A stretch of 64,000 bases of DNA from the NCBI GenBank assembly GCA_026874595.1, contig CM049307.1, forward strand, positions 27,068,362 to 27,132,361. The letters run 5' to 3'. Positions 40,244 to 53,330 of this stretch are shown one piece after another. The position numbers and the translations under genes are program-made. The notes below the pieces were generated by a model that saw nothing but the letters and a program-made list of their open reading frames with translations, ran no database searches and was not told the origin of the DNA. Numbering within the stretch: the stretch's first letter is position 1; every line of letters starts with the position of its first letter. This stretch comes from Sipunculus nudus. Its lineage: Eukaryota > Annelida > Sipuncula > Golfingiida > Sipunculidae.

Positions 40244-42391
40244 TTTTTAGCTCAGCTGACTGTAAGTCATCTGAGCTATAGCGATCACTCTTTGTCTGTC
40301 GTCCGTCCGGCCATCCAGTAGTCTGTCCGTTAACAAGGCACAAATAGTAGCCGCTGGACCTAGAATCTTCTAACTTTACATCCACAGAGGTCCATGAAAA
40401 ATCTCCTTGGAAACCTGGAATTAGGTCTCTGTTACCAATATCCTTCGAGCTATGGGGCTCCAAAGTACCCCCCAGAATAGTCAAAAATTTCATACAAAAA
40501 CTTCAATATCTGATTAACTACATCATTGATGGTCATGATTTTCGGCATACATATTGATCATGAGATGTTGGCGCCACCTATATTTTTTATATTTTTTTAC
40601 AATTTTTTTTCTCCAGTTTTGAGACCTTTAAAAATGTGGACATCTGTTAACAAGGCACAAACTGTAAAGACTGGACCTAGAATCTTCATTCTTGACATTC
40701 TGAGAGACCTATGAAAAGTCTCCATGAAAACCAGAAATTAGGTCTCTGTTACGCATATCCGTCGAGCTATGGGGCCCAAAAGTACCCCCAGAATAGTGAA
40801 AAATTTCATACAAAAACTTCAATATCTGATTAACTACATCACTGATGGTCATGATTTTTGGCATACCTATTGATCATGAGATGTTTCATCAGTTTCTGCA
40901 GACTGGTGGCGCCACCTGTATTTTTCAAATTTTTACAATTTATTTCTCTATTTTTGAGACCTTTAAGGATGTAGTTATCTGTCAACAGAGTTCAGATTGT
41001 AACAACAATACCTAGAATCTTCATTCTTGACACACAGGGTGACCCATGAAAAGTCTCCATGGAAACATGAAATTAGGTTTCTGTTACCCATATCCTTTGA
41101 GCTGTGGCACTCCAAAGTACAGCTCAGAATAATAGAATATTTGATACAAAAGCTGAAGTATCTAAACAACTAATTCAGAGATCACCATAATTGTTAGCAT
41201 GGATATTGATCATGGAATGTTTCATTAGTTTCTGCAGCCTGGGTGTGGCACCTCTATTTTTTCTTTATTTTTTACGAATTTTTTTCTATATTTTTGAGGC
41301 CATTAAAAATGTGGACATCTGTTAAGAGGGCACAAATCGTTAAGACTTGACCTAGAATCTTCATTCTTGACATTCTGAGAGGCCTATGAAAAGTCTCCAT
41401 GGAAACCAGAAATTAGGTCTCTGTTACCCATATCCTTCGAGCTATGGCGCCCAAAAGTACCCCCCAGAATAGTTAAAAATTTCATACAAAAACTTCAATA
41501 TCTTATTAACTACATCACTGATGGTCATGATTTTTGGCATACATATTGATCATGAGATGTTTCATCAGTTTCTGCAGACTGGTGGCGCCACCTGTATTTT
41601 TCGATTTTTAATGAATTGTTTTCTCTATTTTTGAGACCTTTAAAAATGTGAACATCTGTTAACAGGGCACAAATCGTAAAGACTAGACCTAGAATCTTCA
41701 TTTATTGACATTCTGAGAGACCTATGAAAAGTCTCCATGGAAACCAGAAATTAGGTCTCAGTTACCCATATCCTTTGAGCTATGGGGCCCAAACGTACCC
41801 CCCAGAATAGTAAAAAAAATTCATTAAAAACTTCAATATCTGATTAACTACATCACTAATAGTCATGATTTTTGGCATATATATTGATCATGAGATGTTG
41901 CTTCAGTTTCTGCAGGCTGGTGGTGCCACCTGTATTTTTCAAAATTTTACAATTTTTTTTCTCTATTTTTGAGACCTTTAAGGATGTAGTTATCTGTCAA
42001 CAGGGTTCAAATTGGACCTAGAATCTTCATTCTTGACACACAGGGAGACCTATGAAAAGTATCCATAGAAACCTGAAATTAGGTCTCTGTTACCCATATC
42101 CTTTGAGCTATGACACTTAAAAGTACAGCTCAGAATAATGGAAAATTTGATACAAAAGCTGAAGTATCTGAACAACTAATGTAGAGATCACCATAATTGT
42201 TTGTATGGATATTGATCATGGAGTGTTTCATCAGTTTCTGCAGCCTGGTGGCACCATATGTATTTGTTCAAGCTTTTTTTCGAATTTTTTTTCTATTTTT
42301 GAGACCTTTAAAGATATGAACATCTGTTATCATGGCACAAATCATAACAACTGGACCTAGAATCTTCATTCTTTACACACCAGGGGCGTAG

Positions 42392-42429
<38 letters not shown>

Positions 42430-42511
42430 GAGAGCGCAGGGGGCCATGCCCCCCCCCTCCCCCGTCACATCCAGTACTCCCCGCCCTTTCGGAATTTCAC
42501 TTAATCTAATA

Positions 42512-42554
<43 letters not shown>

Positions 42555-44203
42555 GGTTGCCTTTGCTATAAATGGCGTGTCCAGCGGGGGCGCCTTCGGC
42601 GCGCGGCCACCCGTTGAGCTGCAATATCTCTCATTTTATCCAATTTTAAAATTTTCGTAATTTATTTTCGTTTTTCATATTTCTTTTTTATTAAATAGCT
42701 ATTAGATTTGATTAAAGTTATCTGCAGTTTATTTCTTTCAAATTTATTAGTTGAGTATAAGGATATTTATGAACACCTGCAGAGCACCAGGCCCTGGATG
42801 GGGTCGACCTTGAACAATCTCACGGTTCCTCTGGGGATACCGGTACTGATCTGTGGTCTTAGCAGTCTTGTGTGCTATCGAGACCACGGAACCCGGTAAA
42901 ATGAAAAGTTTAACATAAGACTTCAACCTATCAGTTATTTCACTCCGAGCATTACATTAAAAAGATAACATTTTACAAGTAAGAAACGTAAATGCGCTTT
43001 TGCGCAACTGACTTGTTTGAAAACGATTTAGAAGAAATATAAATATTAAATATTGAACCTCTCTACAGTTTGACTACATAACGCAAGGACATAAAAGAAC
43101 AGGTTTTCAGCCATTATATGTTGAAAATTGCCTCAAAATGTCCTCTTTTCATTGCATAATCAAAAAAATTTTCCAATATGGGAGGGGGATACCCCCTCCC
43201 ATACCCTCACCAGGTACCTGTTGCTAACCTTAATGGTTCATATTTGAAAATAAACATAAATATATTTTTATACACTAAAATATATAACGTATATTAATAA
43301 TATTAATAATAATATATATATATATACATACATATACACGTATGTATATAAAAGTTTCAAAGTAAGCGCCCCTCCCCCCCCCCCCCCCCCCCCCGTTTTT
43401 CGAATTTCAGGATTCGCCGGCCTCCTCCCCTCCTTCAATCCTGGCTACACCCCTGCACACAGGGAGACCCATGAAAAATCTCCATGGAAACCTGAAATTA
43501 GGTCTCTGTTACCCATATCCATTAAGCTGTATGGCTCCAAAATATCCCCTAGAATAATGAAAAATTTGATACAAAAACTCCAGTATCTCAATAACAACAA
43601 CACTGATGCTCATGATTTTTGGCATACATATTGATCATGACATCAGCCCAGCAGACTGGGTGCACCACCTCTATTTTTTTTTCAAATTTTTACGAATTAT
43701 TTTCTCTATTTTTGAGACCTTTAAAGATATGGTTATCTGTCAACAGGGTACAAATTGTAACAACTGGACCTAGAATCTTCATTCTTGTCATGCAAGGAGG
43801 CCCATGGAAAGTGTCTGTGGAAACCTGAAATTAAGTCTCTGTTACCCATATCCTTCAAGCTATAGGACTCCAAAGTATCCCTCAGAATAATGGAAAATTT
43901 GATACAAAAGCTGAAGTATCTGAACAACTAATACAGAGACCACCATGCTTCTTTGCATGGATATTGACCATTAAGTTTTTTTATTAGTTTCTGCAGACTG
44001 GTGGAGCCACCTGTATTTTTTTTAAGTTTACGCATTTTTTCTCTATTTTTGAGATATATTAATACAGACACAATCTCAGCCTGTTGGTTAATCTGTTTGA
44101 TGCTTCAGTTGAATGGTTATATACTACCATTCAGATGATAAAATTTCCTTTTTGCAAATCTCTTCCCAGTCAGCTGAGCGTCATGACCCATAGGTCACTT
44201 GTT
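40244..44203 (+). mobile_element. Hairpin-ended element with ~336-bp tandem units (family A, copy 2)
   Basis: Same ends as copy 1: TTTTTAGCTCAGCTGACT at the left and AGTCAGCTGAGCGTCATGAC plus CATAGGTCACTTGTT at the right. About eight units remain. A 1.07-kb terminal-inverted-repeat element interrupts it at 42381-43455. It starts ~100 bp after the last TBCD poly(A) signal. Confidence 0.72.
42381..43455. mobile_element. DNA transposon with CAGGGGYGTAGCC ends, nested in family A copy 2
   Basis: Left end CAGGGGCGTAGCCGGG and right end CCTGGCTACACCCCTG form inverted termini. Host sequence on both sides is CACAC, and joining the flanks restores the ACACACAGGGAGACC block of the family A unit, so the insertion is certain. 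The 5-bp duplication is low complexity, so its true length is unsure. The interior has long G and C runs, a (TA)n run at about 42517-42549 and a GC-richer island at 42775-42900, but no transposase frame. Confidence 0.72.
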
Positions 44204-44744
44204 ATAAAGTATAACCAATCTCACAAATGAGAGAGAACATATTACACATTATATCTAGAACAGAAGTCTTAGCCTGTGTGTATAACTTTCCAAGGGTTGA
44301 ACCTTCCTGTATTCTATGATTATTCTCAGCTGAGCACAAGAACCAAGCCTGCCCCTAATACCCATTAATAGCTGCAATATAAAGTTGCTTCATCTCATAA
44401 TGCATAAGAATCCACAAGTTAAACATATAATAGTAGCTCTGATGACCTCCAAAATTTACTTTTTTGTTGCAAGAATGTTACCCTGAACCTCCACATTTCA
44501 TCAAATCCATTCCTGTGTTAAGAAGCTGACAGATCTGTACAGACAAACCAACAAGCCAAGTTATCAACCAGGGTAGGAAACTTACCTGTATCACAAGTGT
44601 ACAATTTGTTTCTTGATGCTGTGACCTTGATTTCTGCTCCCAGGGCACTGTAGAACCCTAAGATTTTTGTATTTGGTTGAAACCATCACCATAGCATTCA
44701 CTAGGATTGACTTAGTTGACCTAAGAACCTGCACCTGTGGGATC
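44204..44744. other. Intergenic sequence, nothing recognised
   Basis: No open frame with coding character and no repeat similarity seen within the window. Confidence 0.5.
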
Positions 44745-45310
44745 TTTTAGCGAACCTGTGAGCTTATGCGATGGTGCAGCATCGTCCATCATCTGTCGTT
44801 AACCCATGCATCTCGAAAAGGGCAGGAGCTAGCATTACCAAACTTTATGCAAAAAAAATCAGTCATCTGAAAAACTCTGTTTGATTTTGCTTATTTTTTG
44901 GCTATCTGCATTTACTTAGATTTTATTGGGAAAAAGTTTTAAAATCTTATTCTCCAAAACTGTCATGCCAAATCATTCAATATTTCACAGAAATGATCCC
45001 TGAAACAATCTTTCTCAGGTTTGTTCAAATGGTTCCAGTTCAGTGAATTTTGGCCGAGTTACATGAAGCTGAACTTAGTCATTTGGCCAGAAAAGGAAAC
45101 TAAAATTACAGTGTCAGAAAGCTATCATCACAAAATTTTATGCAAATGTTGGTCACATGAGTCATATTTTAATTTGAGGTATTGGTGGCGCCACCTGCAA
45201 TGACTTTTTCTATACAGGGGTCATCGGTCATCAGTCCATTGATCCATAATTTCTCAGGAATAGCAGGAGCTAGCATCCCCAAATTTTATGCAAAAATCTG
45301 TCACATATCA
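44745..45310 (+). mobile_element. Degenerate interspersed repeat (family D), copy 3
   Basis: Starts TTTTAGCGAACCTGTGAGCT and follows 12013 closely through the GTTAACCCATGCATC block and the AATGGTTCCAGTTCAGTGAA units, including the GGCGCCACCTGCAATGACTT block. The right edge is approximate. Confidence 0.55.
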
Positions 45311-45350
45311 AATGTTCTCTTATAACATTACTGAACCCAGGCGCACTAGA
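45311..45350 (-). repeat. Short repeated segment shared with 56610-56655
   Basis: TTCTCTTATAACATTACTGA followed by ACCCAGGCGCAC resembles TTCTCTGATAACATCGCTGA and ACCCGGCCGCAC at 56622 in the same orientation. It is probably an end fragment of one repeat family. Confidence 0.45.
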
Positions 45351-45854
45351 CCCAGTTGTCGCTCTGCTGTTAACACAGAGATTTCTGCCCCCCCCCCCCC
45401 AAAAAAAAAAAAAAATGAAAACACACAGACGCACATGCATGCATAAACTAGCGCAAAAAGAGAAAAACATTTTAATTGTTAACCATTCACAGGATTAAAA
45501 CAAGATTCAAATTTATTTTGGAATAACTATTCACAGAAAGTCCATGTAAATAATAATTGTTGACAAATTTTTAAAATAAAGTCTTGTCAAAAATGTTTGT
45601 ATTTTATCTAAAACACATATACGCACATAACATTAATTACACTTGCTAAACACGTTCAGGGAGAATTTATTACTCACAGCCCGGTAAGCCTTATCATCTT
45701 TCTTCTTGCACCATGTTTTTCTGATGAGGTCGGCAATACTTGTTTGCTTTTTTTAAAACTAAAATGTTAGTATGTTATATATTCACATTGCAAGGAAGTG
45801 CCGTGAAATATTCATTATGTAAACTGCCCATACCGTTACCAGCGTCAGTCGCGC

Positions 45855-45925
45855 ACACTTCTCTGAACGTACCCAAAGTTGTCACTCATTACTCGTTACT
45901 CGGTTCGTGATTGTTCTCCTGGTTC
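45855..45925 (+). repeat. Left member of a ~57-bp inverted pair (partner 56571-56635)
   Basis: ACGTACCCAAAGTTGTCACT and the following CATTACTCGTTACTC block appear inverted at 56571-56635. The pair brackets the two oppositely oriented 173-bp arrays. Confidence 0.6.
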
Positions 45926-47100
45926 CATGCAACTTTTAGTGTATCGGTGTTGGTGTGCGGGGCTATCCATATATAGAACTGGTTACCCTCTGACGAGCAG
46001 TGGACCTTTCACTGCGCATGCATAGTTGAGCGCATGCATAGTTGAGATCCCACCGACGATTGACTAATTGTTAATGACAGTTTCTCACTTTAGGAGTGGC
46101 AATTATGACAGACTCGCGTTTCTTTTACAAAATATAAACAACATAGAAATATAAGAAAAGCAGCTGTATTTGTACACTGAACTACCTCGTAAGTAAATGT
46201 TGCCTATGTTATTTCCCTCCCCTACGTAATAATAATTTTGTACCTTAATATTTATAAAATTGTAGAAATATGATTCCCGTTAAATAAAATTAAAAGTAAA
46301 TTTTTTCCTAAAAGTTTCAAAATGCATAGGCCTAGTTAACACTATTGGGTGCAATAAGTTTCTGTTTTCCTAATGAATAAAATTGATTTACTATTAAATT
46401 GATTTACTTAAATAGGAAAAAATTATCGTATAATAAAAAAATTTATAATAGAAATTTTTATACACCTTTAATATTAAATTCCTTAATCGAACAAATTTTT
46501 ATATCCTTTAACCAAAGATTATTAATATTATAGCGGTTAAGGACTAAACCACTTCATCTCTCAATTGTATGTATCTACAATTCGATTTATCACATTTCGA
46601 TAATATAAATAATTACCAAAAATTGATTTGACCTTTAAAGTCACACTCTTTCAATTAAAACGAATACATGATAAATGTACATTTTTTGTATAATTTTTAA
46701 TTTGTAGTGTTTACACCATAGTTATAATTTCATAAATATTACTTAAAAATCATAAAATTTTATTTGTCCGTTTGTTAAAGTGTATTTTTCGAGTAATATT
46801 TGTTCATAATCTAGTACAAGATTGGTGAACTTATATAATAGAAAAATTGAACTAAAAGTTATGTAACACTGTCAATGTTGCCTGGAAACTTGAAAGACGG
46901 TAAATAATACGATTTATTGTGAAGCACGCTGTTGAGACCGTCTCACAAATTTTGGTTCCCCGAATGTTCCAAGTCGCACAATTTTGACCACTCACATTCG
47001 GTAAAGTTCGGCCCTGTTTCTGTCATTCAATGTACGTGCCAATGGGGTTCCGGCAATACCGAGTCACCTTCAACTTGTAGGTGTGTCTCCGCCTCTCAAC
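45926..47100. other. AT-rich intergenic sequence, nothing recognised
   Basis: Very AT-rich from about 46100 to 46900. A CATATATAG box at about 45989 and a duplicated GCGCATGCATAGTTGAG at about 46014-46045 are the only notable points. Confidence 0.45.
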
Positions 47101-47107
47101 GTGTACA

Positions 47108-47332
47108 TATAAGGGATCGACACGTTTCAGTCGTTCACTTCGGTGTGTGTAAACAATATTCACTAATCGTTGGGTTCTCTCGCCGGTAAAACTGTGTTTT
47201 GATTGTTGAGTTTATTATTGCTCTAGTATATAGTATACTCGTTTCACAATGCAGCGATTTCAGATGCCAGAAGTAAGTGTTAGTGCTCACAGGCCTAGGG
47301 TGTTAGTGGTTGGAGACAGTCGTGTCTTAGAA
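47108..47332 (+). pseudogene. Possible promoter and first exon of an unidentified gene or element
   Basis: A TATAAG box at 47108 is followed ~29 bases later by an initiator-like TCACTT. An ATG at 47249 opens MQRFQMPEVSVSAHRPR and then VLVVGDSRVLE before a stop at 47330-47332. The VLVVGDS core resembles the first strand of SGNH/GDSL-like hydrolase domains, but it is too short to assign. A good donor (GAA-GTAAGT) lies at about 47273. The 173-bp array starts within 30 bases after the stop. I consider it gene debris. Confidence 0.3.
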
Positions 47333-47354
47333 TAATCTTTGCAGTGTGAAAATT

Positions 47355-49625
47355 TAAAAAAAAAGCCATTTTCTTATTTTGTAATGAACTGCCCTCAAAT
47401 TCCTACGGCGTAGCGGCACTAACCGAACATGCCCGGGGTCAGCCCTGATGTCCACCTCTTACCTGGCACAAAAAATGTTCTGACACACCTCACCGTTTTT
47501 AAATTACAGACTCTTTAAAAACTTGAAATTTTTAAAACTGCCATTTCTTATTTTGTAATGAACTGCCCTCAATTTCCTACGGCTTAGCGGCACTAACCGA
47601 ACATGCCCGGGGTCAGCCATGATGTCCACCTCTTACCTGGCACCAAAAGTGTTCTGACACACCTCACCGTTTTTTAATTACAAACAGTTTAAAAACTTGA
47701 ATTTTTAAAACTGTCATTTCTTATTTTGTAATTAACTGTCCTCAATTTCCTACGGCTTAGCGGCACTAACCGAACATGCCCCGGGTCAGCTATTACGTCA
47801 ACCTCTTACCTGCCACCAAAAGTGTCCTGACACAACTCACCATTTTTTTGAATTATAGACTTTTTAAAAACTTAAATTTTTTAAAAAGCCATTTTCTTAT
47901 TGTGTAATGAACTGCCCTCAAGTTAACTTAAATTTTTTAAAAAGCCATTTTCTTATTGTGTAATGAACTGCCCTCAAGTTAACTTAAATTATTTAAAAAG
48001 CCATTTTCTTATTGTGTAATGAACTGCCCTCAAGTTCCTACGGCTTAGCGGCACTAACCGAACATGCCCGGGCTCAGCTATTATCTCCACCTCTTACCTG
48101 CCACCAAAAGTGTCCTGACACACCTCTACGTTTTTTAATAATAAACTTTTTAAAAACTTGAATTTTTAAAAAAGCCATTTTCTCATTTTGTGATGAAGTG
48201 CCCTCAAATTCCTACGGCGTAGCGGCACTAACCGAACATGCCCGGGGTCAGCCCTGATGTCCACCTCTTACCTGGCACAAAAAGTGTTCTAACACACCTC
48301 ACCGTTTTTAAATTACAGACTTTAAAAACTTGAATTTTTAAAACTGTCATTTCTTATTTCGTAATGAACTGTCCTCAGTTTCCTACGGCTTAGCGGCACT
48401 AACCGAACATGCCCGGGGTCAGCTATTATGTTCACCTCTTACCTGGCACCAAAAGTGTTCTGACACACCTCACCGTTTTTAAATTACAGAATCTTTAAAA
48501 ACTTGAAATTTAAAAAAAGCCATTTTCTTATTTTGTAATGAACTTTTCTCAAATTCCTACGGCTTAGCGGCACTAACCGAACATAGCGGGAGATGGCCCT
48601 GATGTCCACCTCTTACCTGCCACCAAAAGTGTTCTGACACACCTCTCCGTTTTTAAATTACAGACTCTTTAAAAACTTGAATTTTTAAAACTGCCATTTC
48701 TTATTTTGTAATGAATTGTCCTCAATTTCCTACGGCTTAGCGGCACTAACCGAACATGCCCGGGGTCATCTATTACGTCCACCTCTAACCTGCCGCCAAA
48801 AGTGTTCTGACACACCTCACCGTTTTTAAATTTCAGACTATTTAAAAACTTGGAATTAAAAAAAAAAACTATTTTCTTATTGTGTAATGAACTGCCCTCA
48901 ATTTCCTACGGCTTAGCGGCAATAACCAAACATGGCCGAAGACAGCCCTGATGTCAACCTCTTACCTGCCACCAAAAGTGTTCTGACACACCTCACCGTT
49001 TTTGAATTATAGACTTTTTAAAAACTTGAATTTTTAAAAAAAGCCATTTCCTTATTTTGTAATGAACTGCCCTCAAATTCCTACGGCTTAGCGGCACTAA
49101 CCGAACATGCCTGGGGTCAGCCCTGATGTCCACCTCTTACCTGGCACCAAAACAGTTTTTACACACCTCACCGTTTTTGAATAACAGACTATTTAAAAAT
49201 TTGAAAATTTAATAAAAGCCATTTTCTTATTTTGTAATGAACTCCCCTCAATTTCCTACGGCTTAGCGGCACTAACCGAACATGCCCGGAGACAGCTATT
49301 ATGTCCACCTTTTACCTGCCACCAAAAGTGTTTTGACACACCTCACCGTTTTTTAATTACAGACTATTTAAAAATTCGAAAATTTAAAAAAAGCCATTTT
49401 CTTATTTTGTAATGAACTGCCCTCAAATTCCTCCGGCTTAGCGGCACTAACCAAACATACCCGGGGTCAGCTCTTATGCCCACCTAATACGTGTCACCGA
49501 AAGTGTTCTGACACACCTAACTGTTTTTGAATTACAGACTATTTAAAAACTTGACTTTTTAAACTTGGCCATTTCTTTTTTTTTTGTAATGAACTGTCCC
49601 TAATTTTCTACGGCTTATCGATAAC
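47355..49625 (+). repeat. ~173-bp tandem array, about 13 units (left arm)
   Basis: Unit landmarks are CCTACGGCTTAGCGGCACTA, ACCGAACATGCCCGGGGTCA, CACCTCTTACCTGGCACC, AAAGTGTTCTGACACACCTC and TTCTTATTTTGTAATGAACT. Spacing of CCTACGG is 174, 173, 175 and so on. Units differ by a few percent to over 10 percent. A 56-63-bp piece is locally triplicated at about 47865-48025. The same unit forms an oppositely oriented array at 54190-56280. Confidence 0.9.
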
Positions 49626-49738
49626 AAAACAGCAAACCCCCGTTAAGCAGTTTTGTGTGGCTATTGTTTTGTATTGAAATTTTTATTTGTTCGCATATCT
49701 TCATGTTTCAGTAGTTGTTTTTGGGCCTAATCGGTTAG

Positions 49739-49855
49739 ATTGAGGACTGGCACAGCACATGTGTCAGCACAGGGCAGACTGTGGCTACTTTCGTTGTTAA
49801 CAGCAAGGGTATGGTATGTGTCCCCCGGGGCAAGTCTGTTCATCACCCTGTCTGA
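49739..49855 (+). pseudogene. Coding-like fragment, unidentified
   Basis: After an AG at 49737-49738 a frame reads EDWHSTCVSTGQTVATFVVN, then SKGMVCVPRGKSVHHPV and a TGA at 49853. Base composition is richer in GC than its surroundings and the peptide looks protein-like, but I do not recognise it. It directly follows the left 173-bp array. It could be the last exon of a decayed gene or a captured exon. Confidence 0.25.
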
Positions 49856-49989
49856 TACAAGTAAACAGTGCCAGTGTGTCAGCGTTCTGCTCTTCCAACA
49901 ACCCATTACTGATTTGTTGTATACATTTGAAAAGATTAAAAAAAAATTAGATGCACAATTACAGTTTTAGGCTTGGGTTCACACCACCG

Positions 49990-50775
49990 ACATATGCTTG
50001 AAGACCCTTCCCAATGGTCACTTAAATAGTCTGATGACAGAGAGTTCAGACAGCAGATTTTTGTTAGTGCAGGGTATTCATTTGTACAACCGATTTGGTA
50101 TGAGCGAAAATTATAGGAAGTAAATAAAACGAATAAAAAATATAAATAAATCTGGGCAAAAATGAATTTTTTAAAATAACTTTGAATTGGAATGGTGTAA
50201 TGAAGTGTAATGATCTGCAAAGGTCAAATACTATGAACATAAATTGATACATAAAATTTATAGTTATAAATAACTTTTTAAAAAAGGAATCACAATTTAA
50301 TGCTATACTAAGTTGCTGAGAATTACCTTTTTTTCACAGACCTGTATCAAATAATATTACCCAGAATTTTAAAAATAACGGGATTTATTAAACAGTAGAT
50401 TTATTAAACTCATGTAGATGATTAGTTGAAATAAGTAATAACTAACCTAATATTACTCTATGGATAAACATTATTTCTCACAGCGAATGCTAAAGTGCAA
50501 CATTTTTTATAGATTGTTTTTAACTGCACCTCTCTTAATTTGTATTCATCACAAAACGCAATGAAAAAAAAATGTTTAAAATGTTATAAATATTAAATAA
50601 AATACGGGTTAAATTGGAAACAATTTCAGATATAAATGATAAATATAATAATTGCCAAGATTTTGACAATACAAACTGCTGGTCCTAACATTACTTCCGA
50701 ATTCAAGATTATTGCTCTGATTTTCCTTTTTTTGCTGTACACACAGTTGATCTAAGCCTTGAAACTCACAATAAT
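49990..50775. other. AT-rich sequence, nothing recognised
   Basis: No supported gene or repeat in this part. Confidence 0.45.
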
Positions 50776-50825
50776 CATTAGGCCCTAATGTGTTGGCAGA
50801 TGTGTCGTGGAGAATAATTACCTTG

Positions 50826-51056
50826 ATTAAAAACAAAATGAGAGGACTGGTGTTCTAAGACAACTGTAATCTTCCTGACACAGTAGCTATACCAGGTCAG
50901 CTTTAGGTACAGAAGTATCCAGCGAGCAGACCTGTTCCACTCTAATCCATCATGATATGTCACCACCCTGTCACCCTGGCAGCAGGGGGCCTTGTGCAGG
51001 GAAAAACCAGATTTGTAGCTGAGTATGGGGTTATTTACCAGACTGAATAGGACCAT
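50826..51056 (-). pseudogene. Coding-like fragment on the minus strand, unidentified
   Basis: A GC-richer block on the minus strand reads NNPILSYKSGFSLHKAPCC, GDRVVTYHDGLEWNRSARWI and LLYLKLTWYSYCVRKITVVL. Composition suggests former coding sequence. No family is recognised, and no clear splice sites bound it. Confidence 0.25.
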
Positions 51057-51387
51057 GCTCTAATCCTCCCCTACTCAAGGCTGTAGTGTGAGCCCGGCTA
51101 ACCCTTAGTTTGTTCCACTAATGACTAGGTACTATATGAAACAAGTAGGCCTAATAGGTTATATATCACCGAAACAGAATATCGTTCCGGCTTTATATGT
51201 GCATTAACCGGTCATATATTTATATAAATTATATATATAAGAATTGTATAAATTTATATAGGATGAATGAATAATAAATATTGAACCTTAAAAATATAAA
51301 CAATATGTTTTGACAACTAAAAAGGCCTTGAGGATATATAATGAGCACTCAGACACAGTCGTGTGCTTGATCCAGGGCATGGTAGAC

Positions 51388-51882
51388 CAGAAATTAGGTC
51401 TTTGTTAACCATAACCTCTGAGCTATATGCTTCAGTCGAATTGGATATTTTACGTATTGTATAAAATTTTAAGCTCAATAAATCACATTGCACATCAACA
51501 GAAACATCAGCTACAGAACTGCCTGCAAGATTGACAGCACAGATTGATGGCATGGTTTAGTGATGTATGTAAGATTTCCACCTTGTAACTGCAACAGAAT
51601 ACTTCATCGGTTTCATCAGATGTAAGTGTTTTGGAAAATTCAGCCAACGGGCAGTGGAAATGTCATCGCGGTAGTTTTTTTTTTTTTTTTTCAAAATGAC
51701 CGTATAATCCTTTGTTTGAATAATGTGCCCCAATTCAGGGTTAAACTGTTTCTATCATCCAATTTCCCCTGAGCTATGCTTAAGTTGATTGGGGATACTA
51801 CCTACAAAATTTGGCATTGATAAAATTCCTTTTGTGAATGTTTTCCTTGTCAGCTGAGCGTCATGGTCCCTGTGTCACTTGT
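51388..51882 (+). mobile_element. Family A fragment (degenerate 3' part)
   Basis: Contains CAGAAATTAGGTCTTTGTTA near its start and the family A right end TTGTCAGCTGAGCGTCATGG plus TGTGTCACTTGT at its finish. The middle is strongly decayed and holds a poly(T) run. Confidence 0.5.
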
Positions 51883-53330
51883 GTTAATTAGCTAGTCAAT
51901 TATAGAGGCCTCTGCCGGTTGCGCGTATATTGTTGTAATAACCATGTCCGGCCTTTGATCAGAGTGATGTAGTTAATTGGTCATACTAAGTGAGCAGAGG
52001 CATATAAAAATCACATTTTCTCCAGTGAATAATCATTTTTTTACATCAGATTTGTATAATTTTGAAATTAAATCTGAATCTGAATTAATCTTTATTTTTT
52101 TTATCATCTGTGATATTTTAATATCATAATTCACATTTGAATCGACGAGTTATGCTAATATTGCACTGATATAAATGAAAGAACATCATATATCGAATAT
52201 GAATGCATATTGTTTATCATTTATTCATGTTGAAAATAATGAAAAGACCAGTGTAAATAAAATGTGAAGTATGAATTATATGAATATTCTAGAATGATTG
52301 AAATAGTGCCATATTATAAACGAGTCACAAATATCGATATACACAAACACACACGTGCAAGTGCACTATATACATCGTTAATTTATCATTTGCATTTTTA
52401 TTAACAAATAACCGTTTTTTTTAGATTAAAAGAGAAATTTATATTAACGCTACTCATATTTTAAAATAAAACTGTTTATAAATGTAAAAAAAAGTTGCCG
52501 TTCCCAAATTAATGTTTACCATTTTAAATGTTTACATAAAATTTATAATAGACCTATATATGTTTTACAAGCATAACTATATTACACTTAATCTTGCCCG
52601 AACACACACATATGTCATTTCAATATTAAACCTTTATTTACAGTATATAAATGTTATTCAAGGAGCCTGTACATCGTTATCAAACATGGAGCAATTATTT
52701 TTATTTTTCACGTGCATTCAATCGACAAACCAACATATGTAGTTGTAAGAGAGACCAAAATAATATGTATGTAGAGAGAGAGATTTTATGTAGGTAGATA
52801 AGGAAAACATTTAAGAAAAAAATTAACGTTCATTCTTTTTGCATTGCAAGCTAAAGAATGAATAAGTGGTCAAAAAGTTACAAGAAAATCCGTTTTTCAT
52901 TGTGTATGGTTGGATTTATATTTATGTTCTGTTGATAAAGCTGTATAATTTTGCGGACTCAGGACTAAGTACAGAAAAATCATTTATGCAGTAAATTCTC
53001 CATATAGTGCTTGCAGAGTAATTATATAACAAACACACATTTCACAAAGTATGCATCTATAAACATAAAAAATCTGATAATAAATTTATTATTCTTTGCA
53101 GAATACGTATACGATTTTTATATACCCGTACTCATTTAACTTTGACCTACTTCATCACTCTAAACAAACGTCAGATTTAGTTATTACAACAATATAAACA
53201 CAACCGGTAACAGACCCAATAATAGGCAAGCTAATTAGTAAACCAAACAGGAGTTCGCTCTCTTGAGGTAATCACGTTAGACTTCTCAGTTCTGGTTTTG
53301 TTACTATTTTTATGAAATTCTCCAACCGTA
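51883..53330. other. AT-rich intergenic sequence, nothing recognised
   Basis: No coding character on either strand; only simple AT-rich and GA-rich stretches. Confidence 0.45.

Noticed and set aside
42373-42624. Minus-strand frame with poly-Tyr/Ile and poly-Pro
   Set aside because: Translation of the (TA)n and G/C homopolymer runs.
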